A stretch of DNA of 64,000 bases from positions 124,001-188,000 of the forward strand of contig NZ_LMLA01000001.1 of the NCBI RefSeq assembly GCF_001421765.1. The letters run 5' to 3'. Below the pieces are notes generated by a model. That model worked only from the letters and a program-made list of their open reading frames with translations. It was not told where the DNA came from and did no database searches. A program made the position numbers and the translations under genes. Of the stretch, positions 44,295 through 53,833 are shown in pieces. The DNA comes from Sphingomonas sp. Leaf32 (GTDB lineage: Bacteria > Pseudomonadota > Alphaproteobacteria > Sphingomonadales > Sphingomonadaceae). The first letter of the stretch is position 1. Each line of letters begins with the position of its first letter.

Positions 44295-45475
44295 CAGGCT
44301 TCCTTCTCGATCTCGGCGATGATCTTCGCGGCTTCGGCAAACCCGGTATTGGCGGCGGGAACGCCGGCGTAGATCGCGGTCTGCATCAGCAGTTCCTTCA
44401 GCTCGTCGCGGGTAAAGCCGCCCTGCGACAGCCCGGCACGGACATGGAGCGCGAACTCCTCCCAGCGTCCCAGCGCACAGGTGATGGCGAGCACGATCAG
44501 CCGCCGGGTGCGATCGTCCAGTCCCGGTCGCCCCCAGATTTCACCCCAGGCGATGCGGGTAATCATCGCCTGGAAATCGGCGTTGAACGACGTGGCGTTG
44601 GCAAGGCTGCGGTCGACCCAGGCATCGCCCAGCACGCGGCGACGGTTGGTCAGCCCCGCCTCGAACAGGACATCCGCCGCCTGTTCGGTCGCGCTATCGC
44701 CCTGCACGAACCGCCGGATCGCGGCGGCGAGCGGTGCGGGCGCCTCCAGCGGTGCCAGATGCGCGGCGTCGAGATGGACGACCTGTGCGCCGGGAATGGC
44801 GTCTACGATCCGATCGCCATGGCCGGCAAAGGGGGTGGAGACGTCGCGATCCCCCACCACGACCAGCGTCGGCACGGCGATCGTCGGCAGCCGGTCGATC
44901 AGCGCCATGTCGCGGATCGCTGTCCCCGCCCCGGCATAGCCCTGCGCCGCCATCGCCAGCAGCCCCGTCCGCACGCTATCGGCCTGTTCGGGATGGTCGG
45001 CGACGAAGCGCGGCGACAGGAACCGCCCCATCGCCATGTCGACGATCGCGGCGATCCCGTCGCTGCGCACGGTCTCCACCCGCTGCGCCCAGGCCGCCGG
45101 GTCCATCGTCGCCGACGTGCAGACGGGAATAAGGTGCGTGACCCGCTCCGGCGCGGCCAGCGCCAGCTCCATCGCGATCATCCCGCCCAGCGACACGCCC
45201 GCGACCGCGGCCAGCGCCACCCCCGCCGCATCCATCGCCGCCAGCACGTCGGCGGCCAGCATCGCCATGCCATAGTCGCCGTCCGGCGCATCCGACGCGC
45301 CATGCCCGCGCGTATCGATGCGCAGCACGCGGAAGGCGGGGAGCAGGTGCGGCAGGCACATTGCCCACAGCGCCATGTCGGTGCCGATCGAGTTCAGCAG
45401 CACCAGCACCGGACGCTCCGCCGCCCCCTCCAGCTTCCAATAGATGCGGACATCGTCCCGCGTCGCAAAGGGCAT
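44294..45475 (-). CDS. pcaDC: Fused 3-oxoadipate enol-lactonase / 4-carboxymuconolactone decarboxylase
   Basis: 393 residues. Residues 1-255 are an alpha/beta hydrolase with the elbow GVSLGG (Ser95), an Asp in VVGDRDVSTP and a His in LDAAHLAPLE, typical of PcaD. Residues about 268-385 are a PcaC-type decarboxylase (LFEAGLTNRRRVLGDAWVDRSLA..GEIWGRPGLDDRTRRLIVLAI). The fusion, known as PcaL in some actinobacteria, does two consecutive steps in one chain. A GTG at 45478 and the ATG at 45475 are both possible starts, overlapping the pcaB stop. No separate pcaC exists in the operon, which fits. Confidence 0.93.
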   Translation of the reverse strand: MPFATRDDVRIYWKLEGAAERPVLVLLNSIGTDMALWAMCLPHLLPAFRVLRIDTRGHGASDAPDGDYGMAMLAADVLAAMDAAGVALAAVAGVSLGGMIAMELALAAPERVTHLIPVCTSATMDPAAWAQRVETVRSDGIAAIVDMAMGRFLSPRFVADHPEQADSVRTGLLAMAAQGYAGAGTAIRDMALIDRLPTIAVPTLVVVGDRDVSTPFAGHGDRIVDAIPGAQVVHLDAAHLAPLEAPAPLAAAIRRFVQGDSATEQAADVLFEAGLTNRRRVLGDAWVDRSLANATSFNADFQAMITRIAWGEIWGRPGLDDRTRRLIVLAITCALGRWEEFALHVRAGLSQGGFTRDELKELLMQTAIYAGVPAANTGFAEAAKIIAEIEKEA

Positions 45476-46635
45476 CACCGTGTCTCCCGTCGCGCGGCGA
45501 GCAGTGCGGCGACCAGCGCCGCGCTCTCTCCGCTGTCGTTACCCCGTCCCAGTGTGGCGAGATTGTGCGCCAGCCGGTCGCGATCGACCTCTAGTCCTTC
45601 CGCCACGGTCGCCATCGCGGCGGCCGCGCCGGCGGCGAGTGCGAACAGATCGGCCATCACCGGCCCCTCCGCCTGCCACCCGCCCAGTCCGCGTTCCAGT
45701 TCCTGCGGCAGCGCCGACAGGATCGTCGCGACCAGCCCCGGCGCACGGATCGCCGCCGACAGTGCGACCTGGCACCCGGTCGGGTTGCGCTTGTGCGCCA
45801 TCGCCGACGATCCGCCACGCCCGGCGATGGCAGGTTCTCGCGCCTCGCCCACGCCGCCCTGCGCCAGCAGCGCCACGTCGCGCGCCATCTTGCCGAGCGT
45901 GCCGATCACGATGCCGAGCGCGGCGGCCAGTCCGGCGACCGCCTCTCGCCGTGCGTGCCATGGCGCGACCGTCGTGCCGAGGCCCAGCGCGGCCGCGAGA
46001 TGCGCGGCCACGGCCGCGCCCTGTCCGTCCAGTCCCGCGCGCGTTCCCGCCGCACCGCCGAACTGCACGACGCACGCCGCCTGCGCCTCGCGCGCCAGCC
46101 GGGCGGTGGCGGCATCGATCCCCGCCATCCACTGCGCCACGCGCAGCCCGAACCCGATCGGCAGCGCATCCTGCAACAACGTCCGCCCGACCGCCGCCAC
46201 ATCGGCATGGCGTGCGGCCAGCACCGCCAGCGCGTCCCCGGTCCGGCGCAACACCGGCAGCAACAGGTCGGTGCCGCCGCGCATCTGCTGCGCCAGCACA
46301 CTGTCGGCGACATCCTGACTGGTCGCGCCGCGATGCACCGCCGCCGCCGCGTCCGGCATCCCCGCCAGCGCCGCGCGCAGCCGCGCAACCAGCGGGATGG
46401 CGAGCGTACCGGCCAGCGCCGCTTCCTCCGCCAGTTCGCCCACCGGGATGGCGATGGTGCGACAGGTTTCGGCGATCCGCGCGGCGACATCGCCGGGGAT
46501 CAGACCGCACGCCGCCTCGCTCTCCGCCAGCGCTGCCTCGAACGCCAGCGCCGCACGCAGCGTCGCGGCGTCGTCGAATATCGCCAGCATCGCCGCCGTG
46601 GCGGCGGGGCGGTCGCGCAACAGGGCGGTGCTCAC
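45475..46635 (-). CDS. pcaB: 3-carboxy-cis,cis-muconate cycloisomerase
   Basis: 386 residues from the GTG at 46635, overlapping the pcaG stop (GTGA). It belongs to the fumarase/aspartase superfamily, with the signature GGSSAMAHKRNPTGCQ and a preceding GATSQDVADSV. At 386 residues it is shorter than bacterial PcaB of about 450, lacking part of the C-terminal domain, as in several alphaproteobacterial forms. It makes 4-carboxymuconolactone in the cytoplasm. Confidence 0.92.
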   Translation of the reverse strand: MSTALLRDRPAATAAMLAIFDDAATLRAALAFEAALAESEAACGLIPGDVAARIAETCRTIAIPVGELAEEAALAGTLAIPLVARLRAALAGMPDAAAAVHRGATSQDVADSVLAQQMRGGTDLLLPVLRRTGDALAVLAARHADVAAVGRTLLQDALPIGFGLRVAQWMAGIDAATARLAREAQAACVVQFGGAAGTRAGLDGQGAAVAAHLAAALGLGTTVAPWHARREAVAGLAAALGIVIGTLGKMARDVALLAQGGVGEAREPAIAGRGGSSAMAHKRNPTGCQVALSAAIRAPGLVATILSALPQELERGLGGWQAEGPVMADLFALAAGAAAAMATVAEGLEVDRDRLAHNLATLGRGNDSGESAALVAALLAARRETR

Positions 46636-47288
46636 AGGTCGAAGAACACCGTCTCGCCCGCACCGCCGAGCACGATGTCGAGCCACCAGTCGTCGCCCCG
46701 CCGCGTCGCGATCAGCGTTGCACGACGGTCGGGCGGCACCACGGCCAGCACCGGATCGCGATCATTGCCGGCACCATCGGCGAAATACAGCCGCGTCGCC
46801 AGTCGCTTCAACAGCCCGCGCCCGAAGATCGCCAGCGCGACATGCGGCGCCTGATCGGCGTCGATCCGGCCCGGCCGCACGGTGCGGAACCGCCACACCC
46901 CGTCCTCGTCGGTCGACGACCGCCCGAAGCCGACGAACGCCGGATCGCGGTCGGTGCCATAGCGCCCCTGCGCATCGGCCTGCCACAGTTCGACCATGGC
47001 ATCGACCACCGGCTGGCCATCGGCATCCAGCACGCGTCCGGCGATCCGGATCGCCTCTCCCTCGGGCGTGGCGCGCGGCGAGGGCAGGTTCAGGACATAA
47101 TGCGCCGCCGGAAACAGGTCGGGGCGCGCGCCCATGTCCGACTGCCCGACCAGGTCCGCACCGCCCTTCCACGGCAGGCCGTAATGAAAGAAGGGGCCGA
47201 CCGTCTGGCTGGGCGTCTGGCCGAACAGCGCCGGGTCCTGATTGTCCTGCCGGGGGGCGGGTTCGCGTGCGGCCACGTCAATGGTCAT
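46632..47288 (-). CDS. pcaG: Protocatechuate 3,4-dioxygenase alpha subunit
   Basis: 218 residues. The intradiol dioxygenase fold is shown by QTVGPFFHYGLPW, GRVLDADGQPVVDAMVELWQADAQGRY and PHVALAIFGRGLLKRL. As in other alpha subunits the iron-binding His pair is replaced (PHVALAI instead of AHIHLS in the beta subunit). It overlaps pcaH by 11 bases. It forms the alpha-beta protomer with PcaH and takes part in substrate binding. Confidence 0.94.
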   Translation of the reverse strand: MTIDVAAREPAPRQDNQDPALFGQTPSQTVGPFFHYGLPWKGGADLVGQSDMGARPDLFPAAHYVLNLPSPRATPEGEAIRIAGRVLDADGQPVVDAMVELWQADAQGRYGTDRDPAFVGFGRSSTDEDGVWRFRTVRPGRIDADQAPHVALAIFGRGLLKRLATRLYFADGAGNDRDPVLAVVPPDRRATLIATRRGDDWWLDIVLGGAGETVFFDL

Positions 47289-47994
47289 GATCGCCCTCCT
47301 CGAACGGGGTCTGCTCGCGCCCCTTCAGCACCACGTCGAAGCGATAGCCGAGCGCGTGGTTAGGTTCGGTCGTCGCCAGATCGAACCGGCTGACCAGCCG
47401 CTGACGATAGGGCATCGGCACCGCATTGGCGATCGGATCGATCTCGATCAGCGGATCGTCGGGGAAATAGAGCTGCGTCACCAGCCGCGTCGCAAAGGCT
47501 GGGCCGAGCAGCGACAAATGGATATGCGCCGGTCGCCACGCATTATGGTGGTTGCCCCACGGATAGGCGCCGGGCCGGATGGTGACGAAGCGATAGCGGC
47601 CCTGCCGGTCGGTCACGACGCGCCCCGCGCCGGTGAAGTTGGGATCGTGCGGCGCGTTCCACTGGTCCTTGCCATGGATGTAGCGGCCGGCGGCATTGGC
47701 CTGCCAGATTTCCATCACCGTATCGGGCACCGCACGACCCTGTTCATCAAGGACGCGGCCCGACACGATGATCCGCTGCCCGATCGGTTCGCCGCCATGC
47801 TGCGCCGTCAGGTCGGCCAGCGCCGCCCCCATCAGCCGGTCCCAGCAGCCCGCCGGACCGGTCGTCTCGGTCACCATCGGCGGAATGGCGACCGGCGGCT
47901 GCGACGGGCTGCGCGCCAGCGTCGAGCGATAGTCGGCGAAGCGCGACGGCGGCTGCCCGGCATCGTCGCGCGCGAACGGGCGGATCGCGGTCAT
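47278..47994 (-). CDS. pcaH: Protocatechuate 3,4-dioxygenase beta subunit
   Basis: 238 residues from ATG 47994. The ferric iron ligands expected in the beta subunit are visible: a Tyr in [11 protein letters not shown], a Tyr in [13 protein letters not shown] and the two His of [45 protein letters not shown] is the intradiol core. It cleaves protocatechuate between the hydroxyls to 3-carboxy-cis,cis-muconate. It overlaps pcaJ by four bases upstream and pcaG by 11 downstream. Confidence 0.95.
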   Translation of the reverse strand: MTAIRPFARDDAGQPPSRFADYRSTLARSPSQPPVAIPPMVTETTGPAGCWDRLMGAALADLTAQHGGEPIGQRIIVSGRVLDEQGRAVPDTVMEIWQANAAGRYIHGKDQWNAPHDPNFTGAGRVVTDRQGRYRFVTIRPGAYPWGNHHNAWRPAHIHLSLLGPAFATRLVTQLYFPDDPLIEIDPIANAVPMPYRQRLVSRFDLATTEPNHALGYRFDVVLKGREQTPFEEGDHDH

Positions 47995-48632
47995 GCGGCG
48001 ATCGCCACGGTCAGCGGCGCACCGGTCTTCGCCACCACCTCGTCCACCGAAACGCCCGGGGCGCATTCGATCAGCCGCAGGCCCGGCTTGTCGCAGGCGA
48101 TGACGGCCAGATCGGTGATGATGAGGTCGACGCACGCCTTGCCGGTCAGCGGCAGGGCGCAGTCGGGCAGGATCTTCGGGTCGCCATGCTTCGACACATG
48201 ATCCATCACCACGACCACACGGCGCACCCCCGCGACCAGGTCCATCGCCCCGCCCATGCCCTTCACCATCTTGCCCGGTATCGTCCAGTTGGCGAGGTCG
48301 CCATTGGCCGCGACCTCCATCGCCCCGAGGATAGCCATGTCGATATGGCCGCCCCGGATCATCGCGAAGCTGTCGGCGCTGGAAAAGAAGCTGGAGGTCG
48401 GCAACGCGGTGATCGTCTGCTTGCCCGCGTTGATAAGGTCTGGGTCGGCCTCGCCGTCAAAGGGAAACGGGCCGATGCCCAGCATCCCGTTCTCCGACTG
48501 CAGCGTCACCTCGATGCCCGGGGGAACATGGTTGGCGACCAGTGTCGGAATGCCGATGCCGAGATTGACGTAGAATCCGTCCTGCAATTCGCGCGCCGCG
48601 CGCGCCGCCATGTCGTCGCGGGTCCAGCTCAT
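47991..48632 (-). CDS. pcaJ: 3-oxoadipate CoA-transferase subunit B
   Basis: 213 residues from ATG 48632 in an overlap with the pcaI stop. The active-site Glu lies in the SENG motif ([13 protein letters not shown]). [15 protein letters not shown] and [13 protein letters not shown] are family landmarks. With PcaI it moves CoA from succinyl-CoA to 3-oxoadipate. The open frame further upstream belongs to antiframe reading of pcaI. Confidence 0.94.
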   Translation of the reverse strand: MSWTRDDMAARAARELQDGFYVNLGIGIPTLVANHVPPGIEVTLQSENGMLGIGPFPFDGEADPDLINAGKQTITALPTSSFFSSADSFAMIRGGHIDMAILGAMEVAANGDLANWTIPGKMVKGMGGAMDLVAGVRRVVVVMDHVSKHGDPKILPDCALPLTGKACVDLIITDLAVIACDKPGLRLIECAPGVSVDEVVAKTGAPLTVAIAA

Positions 48633-49342
48633 GCCACCTGCTCCCGTGCGCGGGTCGTCAGTTTCTCGATCCGCTTTTCGTTGATCGTGCTTTTGACGAT
48701 GCGGTCGACATAGATGCCGGGTGTGTGAATGCAGTCGGGATCGAGGCTGCCTTCGGGCACGATCTCCTCGACCTCGGCCACCGTCACCTTGCCCGCCGTC
48801 GCCATGTTCGGGTTGAAGTTGCGCGCGGTCTTGCGGAACATCAGATTGCCCGCCGGATCCGCCTTCCACGCCTTCACGATCGACAGGTCGGCGCGCAGCC
48901 ACGTCTCGCGGACATACTCTTCGCCCTCGAACGTCTCGACCGGCTTGCCTTTGGCCACCACCGTGCCGACGCCGGTCCTGGTATAGAATGCCGGGATGCC
49001 CGCTCCCCCCGCCCGGATACGCTCGGCCAGCGTCCCTTGCGGGTTCAGCTCCAGTTCGAGTTCGCCGGACAGATATTGTTCCTCGAACAGCTTGTTCTCG
49101 CCGACATAGCTGGAGATCATCTTGGCGACCTGCCGGCTTTGCAGCAGCATCCACAAGCCGAAGCCGTCGGCCCCGGCATTGTTCGAAATGACCGTCAGTC
49201 GCCCGACGCCGCTGCTGCGGATTTCGGGGATCAGGCTTTCGGGATTGCCCGACAGGCCGAACCCGCCCGACATGATCGTCATGCCGTCGAACAACAGCCC
49301 GTCAAGGGCCCCGGCCGGCGTGTCGTACAGCTTGCTGCGCAT
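48629..49342 (-). CDS. pcaI: 3-oxoadipate CoA-transferase subunit A
   Basis: 237 residues from ATG 49342, preceded by [23 protein letters not shown] is the CoA-binding glycine region of family I CoA-transferase A subunits, and [46 protein letters not shown] follows. It is the first gene of the operon, facing an AraC-type regulator across 136 bases that include two ATCCAACG direct repeats. Having the CoA-transferase first and the thiolase last is a notable but not unknown order. Confidence 0.94.
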   Translation of the reverse strand: MRSKLYDTPAGALDGLLFDGMTIMSGGFGLSGNPESLIPEIRSSGVGRLTVISNNAGADGFGLWMLLQSRQVAKMISSYVGENKLFEEQYLSGELELELNPQGTLAERIRAGGAGIPAFYTRTGVGTVVAKGKPVETFEGEEYVRETWLRADLSIVKAWKADPAGNLMFRKTARNFNPNMATAGKVTVAEVEEIVPEGSLDPDCIHTPGIYVDRIVKSTINEKRIEKLTTRAREQVA

Positions 49343-49439
49343 CCGCTTCTCCACAAGGTCCGGCTTTCGGCACTGGCCCGCGCGAACCGGATTTCCGAGA
49401 CGAAGGATAACGACGGCCGGTGCGCGCCGGCCATGATCG

Positions 49440-49468
49440 ATCCAACGATAGACTTGGACTATCCAACG
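49440..49468. promoter_or_regulatory. Candidate AraC-type operator: ATCCAACG direct repeats
   Basis: ATCCAACG occurs at 49440-49447 and 49461-49468, 21 bases apart, that is two helical turns in the same orientation. This is the classical arrangement for AraC-family proteins with two HTHs per monomer. It is 11 bases before the araC start and about 100-125 bases before pcaI, a position fitting activation of pca and self-repression. Confidence 0.6.
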
Positions 49469-49478
49469 GACAGTCGCC

Positions 49479-50396
49479 ATGATGGGTTCGATGGCGAACG
49501 GCCCGATCCCGACCTTCTATCTCTATGGCGAACCGCGACGCGCGGTCGATCACGGCTTCGTCCATGCCGAGACGCTCGATCACCGCAACCGCCCGAACGC
49601 ATGGCTGATCCATCCTCATGCCCATGCCGATCTGTCGCAGATTTTCGTGATCGAACGGGGCGGCGGACGGATGGTGGCGGAGGATCGCAGCATTGCGTGC
49701 GCGGCCCCGTCGCTTGTGCTGGTCCCGGCCACGGCCGTGCACGGCTTTGCGTGGAATCCGGACGTCGCCGGATCGGTCCTGACCCTCTCGATCCACTTCC
49801 TCGCCGACCTGTACCGCGCCGACCCCGTATTGCAGCAGATATTCCGCGCACCCTGCACGGTCGCCCTGACGGCGGCGGACATGGCGCTGGTGACGGGCGC
49901 GACCGAAACGCTGATGCGCGAATTGTCGTGGACCGCGCCCGGACACCGCGCCGCGATCCAGGCGCAATTGCTCTCGATCCTCGTCGTCGCGCTGCGGCAG
50001 GTGCAGCAACGCGACCAGGCCGCCGGCTCGCCCACCGCCGCCGACCGACTGGTGGCACGGCTGCGCGAGCGGATCGAGACGCGCTTTCGCCTGCGCGAAT
50101 CCGCCGCCGACTATGCCGCCGCGCTGGGCGTCAGCCTGACCTCGCTGCGCAGCGCCACCGCGCGCGCGGCGGGCAGGTCGCCGATGGCGCTGCTCGACGA
50201 ACGTACCGTGCTGGAGGCCAAGCGCGCGCTGCTCTATTCGTCGCAGGGCGTGGCCGAGATCGCCTATGCGCTGGGCTTTGCCGATCCGGCCTATTTCTCG
50301 CGCTTCTTCTCGCGCCTGAGCGGTATGAGCCCGCGCGCCTTTCGCGAACGACGCGGCATCGCATTGCGGGTTCGGCCCCCTGACGAAGCGGCATAG
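49479..50396 (+). CDS. AraC family regulator, probable activator of the pca operon
   Basis: 305 residues. The N-terminal half is a cupin-like sensor (LIHPHAHADLSQIFVIERGGGRMVAEDRS). The C-terminal half has the two HTHs of AraC/XylS proteins (RESAADYAAALGVSLTSLRSATARAAGRSP and SSQGVAEIAYALGFADPAYFSRFFSRLSGMSPRAFRERR). It resembles PobR/PobC-type aromatic-acid regulators. Divergence from pcaI and the direct repeats between them argue for control of pca by protocatechuate or a pathway metabolite. ATGs at 49479, 49482 and 49491 are all possible starts. Confidence 0.88.
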   Translation: MMGSMANGPIPTFYLYGEPRRAVDHGFVHAETLDHRNRPNAWLIHPHAHADLSQIFVIERGGGRMVAEDRSIACAAPSLVLVPATAVHGFAWNPDVAGSVLTLSIHFLADLYRADPVLQQIFRAPCTVALTAADMALVTGATETLMRELSWTAPGHRAAIQAQLLSILVVALRQVQQRDQAAGSPTAADRLVARLRERIETRFRLRESAADYAAALGVSLTSLRSATARAAGRSPMALLDERTVLEAKRALLYSSQGVAEIAYALGFADPAYFSRFFSRLSGMSPRAFRERRGIALRVRPPDEAA

Positions 50397-50415
50397 GCGG
50401 TGCAGTCAACGGCGG

Positions 50416-51414
50416 TCATTTCTGAAGAGGGACGACGGGATCGACCGCCTCTGCCCGCTGGCCGTACCGGCGGGCAAGCGCGGCGCAAACCATCAACTGC
50501 ATCTGGTGAAACAGCATCAACGGCAGGACGATCAGGCCGACCGCACTCGCGGGAAAGAGGATGTTGGCCATCGGCAACCCACTCGCCATGCTCTTCTTCG
50601 ACCCGCAGAACACGATGGCGATCTCGTCCTCGGTGGAAAAGCGCAGGAGCCGGCTTGCCGCCGTGGTGACGATCAGCACGACCGCGAGCATCACCAGATC
50701 GAGGAGGATGACCAGCCCGAGGCTTTGCGGCGTTACCTTGCTCCAGATGCCGGAGACGACGCCCGCGCTGAACGCCGAATAGACGACGAGCAGGATCGAC
50801 CCACGGTCGACCAGCGTCGTCAGCGTCTTCTGGCGCTTCAGCCAGTCGCCGATATACGGCCGTGCGACCTGCCCGACGATGAACGGCAACAGGATCTGGA
50901 GCGCGATGTCCCCGATCGAATCGAAGGACATGCCGCCCGTCCCCGCGCTCAGGAACATCGTCGCGAGCAGCGGCGTGATGACCACGCCGGCCAGGTTCGA
51001 CAGCGACGCGCAGCACAGCGCGGCGGGAACATTGCCCCGCGCGATCGAGGTGAAGGCGATCGACGACTGCACCGTCGAGGGTAGCAGCGAAACGAACATC
51101 AGCCCGGTGACAAGGCCACCGTCCAGATGCCCTCCGACCAGCTTCGTCATTCCCAGCCCGAGCAGCGGAAACACGACGAACGTCGTGGCGAACACCAGCG
51201 ATTGCAGCCGCCAGTGCAGGATTCCCGTCCAGATCGCCTGCCGGGAAATCCGCGCGCCGTAGATAAAGAAGAGAAGCGCGATGGCGGCGTGCACCACGAT
51301 GTCGAGCACGTCCTTGGCCGCGCCCCGCGCCGGAAGGATCGCGGCGATCGCCACCATTCCCATGATCGCGAGGATGTAGCTGTCGACGCGCAGTCGACGA
51401 AGGATGGCATTCAT
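50416..51414 (-). CDS. Bile acid:sodium symporter (BASS) family transporter
   Basis: 332 residues from ATG 51414 with about ten hydrophobic segments. The family region MFVSLLPSTVQSSIAFTSIARGNVPAALCCASLSN and the later IAIVFCGSKKSMASGLPMANILFP, with its paired helix breaks, form the sodium/substrate site of BASS carriers. It is convergent with the AraC gene. BASS proteins carry organic acids; uptake of an aromatic acid or export of an intermediate is possible from the pca context, but not shown by sequence. Confidence 0.9.
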   Translation of the reverse strand: MNAILRRLRVDSYILAIMGMVAIAAILPARGAAKDVLDIVVHAAIALLFFIYGARISRQAIWTGILHWRLQSLVFATTFVVFPLLGLGMTKLVGGHLDGGLVTGLMFVSLLPSTVQSSIAFTSIARGNVPAALCCASLSNLAGVVITPLLATMFLSAGTGGMSFDSIGDIALQILLPFIVGQVARPYIGDWLKRQKTLTTLVDRGSILLVVYSAFSAGVVSGIWSKVTPQSLGLVILLDLVMLAVVLIVTTAASRLLRFSTEDEIAIVFCGSKKSMASGLPMANILFPASAVGLIVLPLMLFHQMQLMVCAALARRYGQRAEAVDPVVPLQK

Positions 51415-51447
51415 GGTGGATACCTTGATCTTGCGGTTCGCAGGCTG

Positions 51448-51550
51448 GGACCGAGCGACATTCACATTTTATTTCGTCACCTCGACTTGTTCCGGGGTGA
51501 CGAAAGGATTGTACGCCGCTCAACGATCCTGAATGCCGATCGGCCCTAGA
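51448..51550. repeat. REP-like element, family A copy 6 (internal deletion)
   Basis: The two inner arms meet directly: CGTCACCTCGACTTGTTCCG then GGGTGACG (51475-51502), with the usual middle of about 60 bases missing. The outer arms (ccgagcgacattc at 51451, gaatgccgatcggcccta at 51531) remain. The rest of the 240-base gap, to 51654, shows no signal. Confidence 0.75.
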
Positions 51551-51654
51551 CCGACCCGCAGTGCGTCCGCCACCTCCAAGGCCGCGCCCGCCCGTTCGTC
51601 GAGGGCGGGACCACCGGCACGGGAACGACGATCAGACGCCGCACGGCGGATGGG

Positions 51655-52680
51655 TCAGGCCGTCAGCTCCCGGCGGACGATCGCCGCCCCGGCACCCAGC
51701 GCCTGCAGCTTGCCGCGTGCGACGTCACGCGCCAACGGCGCCATGCCGCAGTTGGTGGCGGGGTAGAGCTTGTCCGCATCGACGAAGCGGAGGGCGTTGC
51801 GCAGCGTGTCGGCGACCTGTTCCGGCGTCTCGATCGTGTCGGTCGCGACATCGATCGCGCCGACCATCACCTTCTTGCCCCGGATCAGTTCGATCAGGTC
51901 CATCGGCACCCGCGAATTCTGGCATTCGAGCGAGATGATATCGATCTTCGACTTCTGGAGGTTGGGGAAGGTTTGCTCATATTGGCGCCATTCGGAACCC
52001 AGCGTCTTCTTCCAGTCGGTATTGGCCTTGATGCCATAGCCGTAGCAGATGTGGACGGCGGTCTCGGCCTTCAGCCCTTCGGCCGCGCGTTCCAGCGTGG
52101 CGATGCCCCAGTCGTTGGCCTCCTCGAAGAATACGTTGAACGCGGGTTCGTCAAACTGGATGATGTCGACGCCGACCGCTTCCAGCGCGCGGGCTTCTTC
52201 GTTGAGGATGCACGCGAACTCCCACGCCAGCTTCGCGCGGCTGCGGTAATGCGCGTCGTACAGGGTATCGATCATCGTCATCGGTCCCGGCAGCGTCCAC
52301 TTGATCGGCCGGTCGGTCTGCGAACGGAGAAACCGCGCATCGTCGACGAAGACCGGCCGGGGCCGCGAAACGGACCCGACGACGGTCGGCACGCTGGCGT
52401 CATAGCGGTTGCGGATGCGCACCGTCTCCCGCTTCTCGAAATCGACGCCGTCCAGATGCTCGATGAACGTCGTGACGAAATGCTGGCGGGTCTGTTCGCC
52501 GTCGCCGAGGATGTCGATCCCGGCCTGCCGCTGGTCGTCGACCGCCAGGCGAAGCGCGTCCTGCTTGCCCGCGATCAGTTCCTTGCCCTCCAGCTTCCAT
52601 GGCGACCACAGGGTTTCGGGCTGGGCGAGCCAAGCAGGCTTGGGCAGGCTGCCCGCAGTCGTCGTCGGCAACAATATCAT
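51655..52680 (-). CDS. mesD: Folate-independent methionine synthase (core-MetE type)
   Basis: 341 residues, equal to only the catalytic C-terminal half of MetE. It begins LLPTTTAGSLPKPAWL; the zinc/homocysteine site is seen in FDEPAF, VHICYGYG and LECQNSR, and the final Cys in LYPATNCGMAPL. The short form paired with a DUF1852 gene is the MesD type described as needing MesX and using neither folate nor B12 as methyl source in the usual way. It follows mesX by 29 bases. The B12 riboswitch upstream suggests it is switched off when a B12-dependent synthase can work. Confidence 0.9.
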   Translation of the reverse strand: MILLPTTTAGSLPKPAWLAQPETLWSPWKLEGKELIAGKQDALRLAVDDQRQAGIDILGDGEQTRQHFVTTFIEHLDGVDFEKRETVRIRNRYDASVPTVVGSVSRPRPVFVDDARFLRSQTDRPIKWTLPGPMTMIDTLYDAHYRSRAKLAWEFACILNEEARALEAVGVDIIQFDEPAFNVFFEEANDWGIATLERAAEGLKAETAVHICYGYGIKANTDWKKTLGSEWRQYEQTFPNLQKSKIDIISLECQNSRVPMDLIELIRGKKVMVGAIDVATDTIETPEQVADTLRNALRFVDADKLYPATNCGMAPLARDVARGKLQALGAGAAIVRRELTA

Positions 52681-52709
52681 GCTGGAATACCTGTCGTTCT
52701 GGGGGAGGA

Positions 52710-53693
52710 TCAAAGGCCGTGGGTCGCGCACCAGCGCGCGAGCGCGGCGCCATGCGGCTTGATGAAATGCTCTTCGGCGAATTTGCCCTGCCGGGCGGCG
52801 AGCCGGCTGCGCTCCTCGCGATCATAGACGATGCGGGTCAGCGAATAGTCCTGATAGGTCAGGCTCGGCTGATACTGTTCCGCCGCCACCGAATTGGCGT
52901 TGTAGATTTCGGGACGGTAGATCTTCTGGAACGTCTCCATCGTGCTGATCGTACTGGCGAGTTCGAGGTTGGTATAGTCGCTGACCAGATCGCCGATATG
53001 ATAGAAGGCCAGCGGCGCGACGCTGTGCGGCGGCATGAAGTACCGCACCTTCATCCCCATCTTCGCGAAATACCGGTCGGTCGGGGAATATCGGTCGTTG
53101 CGATACTCGACCCCCAATATGGGGTGCATGTTCGCGGTCCGGTGATAGACTTCCCGGCTCGACACGCTCAGGCAGATGACCGGTGCCTTGCGGAAGTTGT
53201 CGCGATAGGCGGCGGAGTCGAGGAACCGCTTGAACAGATTGCCGTGCAGGTCGCCGAACCCGTCCGGTGCCCCGTCCCTCCCCGCCTTGAGATGGTCGGG
53301 CAGGACGACGCTGAAATCGTAATCGCGCACGTAGGACGAGAAATTGTTGCCGACCATCCCGTCGGTACGCTCACCGCTGGCCTTGTCGGTGACGATGGTG
53401 TGCAGGATTTCAATCAGCGGGAACGCTTCGTCGCGCGCGCCGCCCTCGATCCGCAACCCGGCCGAGACGATGTTCAGCGCCACTGCATAGCGATCGCCGG
53501 CGGGATTGTCCCAATGCATCAGCGAATTGAAGCGATGCCCGATCATCACCAGTGTGTTGCGCAGATTCGCCTCGCGGCTTTCCCCGCGGGCAAGATTCGC
53601 GAAGTTGGTGGTGATGCGCGTGTTGTCGGCGGGACGATATTCCTCGTCGAACGGAATGCTGCTGAGCGTGAACGTGAACCCGCTATTCGTCAT
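52710..53693 (-). CDS. mesX: MesX, DUF1852 protein (putative oxygenase partner of MesD)
   Basis: 327 residues from ATG 53693. FTFTLSSIPFDEEYRPADNTRITTNFANLARGESREANLRNTL at the N-terminus and DFSVVLPDHLKAG, ICLSVSSREVYHRTANMHPILG in the middle are characteristic of DUF1852. MesX is required for MesD activity in bacteria where it was studied, and is thought to be an oxygenase supplying the methyl group or its carrier. It is the first gene after the cobalamin riboswitch, about 140 bases from the B12 box. Confidence 0.9.
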   Translation of the reverse strand: MTNSGFTFTLSSIPFDEEYRPADNTRITTNFANLARGESREANLRNTLVMIGHRFNSLMHWDNPAGDRYAVALNIVSAGLRIEGGARDEAFPLIEILHTIVTDKASGERTDGMVGNNFSSYVRDYDFSVVLPDHLKAGRDGAPDGFGDLHGNLFKRFLDSAAYRDNFRKAPVICLSVSSREVYHRTANMHPILGVEYRNDRYSPTDRYFAKMGMKVRYFMPPHSVAPLAFYHIGDLVSDYTNLELASTISTMETFQKIYRPEIYNANSVAAEQYQPSLTYQDYSLTRIVYDREERSRLAARQGKFAEEHFIKPHGAALARWCATHGL

Positions 53694-53833
53694 GACTCAC
53701 CTGGCTTTGCGGGCAGAGGTCAGGCGAGAGCGCGCAGGGCACGGACGGGCCGGGATGGCGTCACGCCACAGGACCCACGCGTCGAGCGCGATCCACCGGA
53801 GGAACCCCCGTCCGAGGAACGTTATGGCGTCGA

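Noticed and set aside
44294..45475. Frame error joining pcaD and pcaC
   Set aside because: Both domains are complete, the linker is smooth, and no separate pcaC is present; natural PcaD-PcaC fusions are known.
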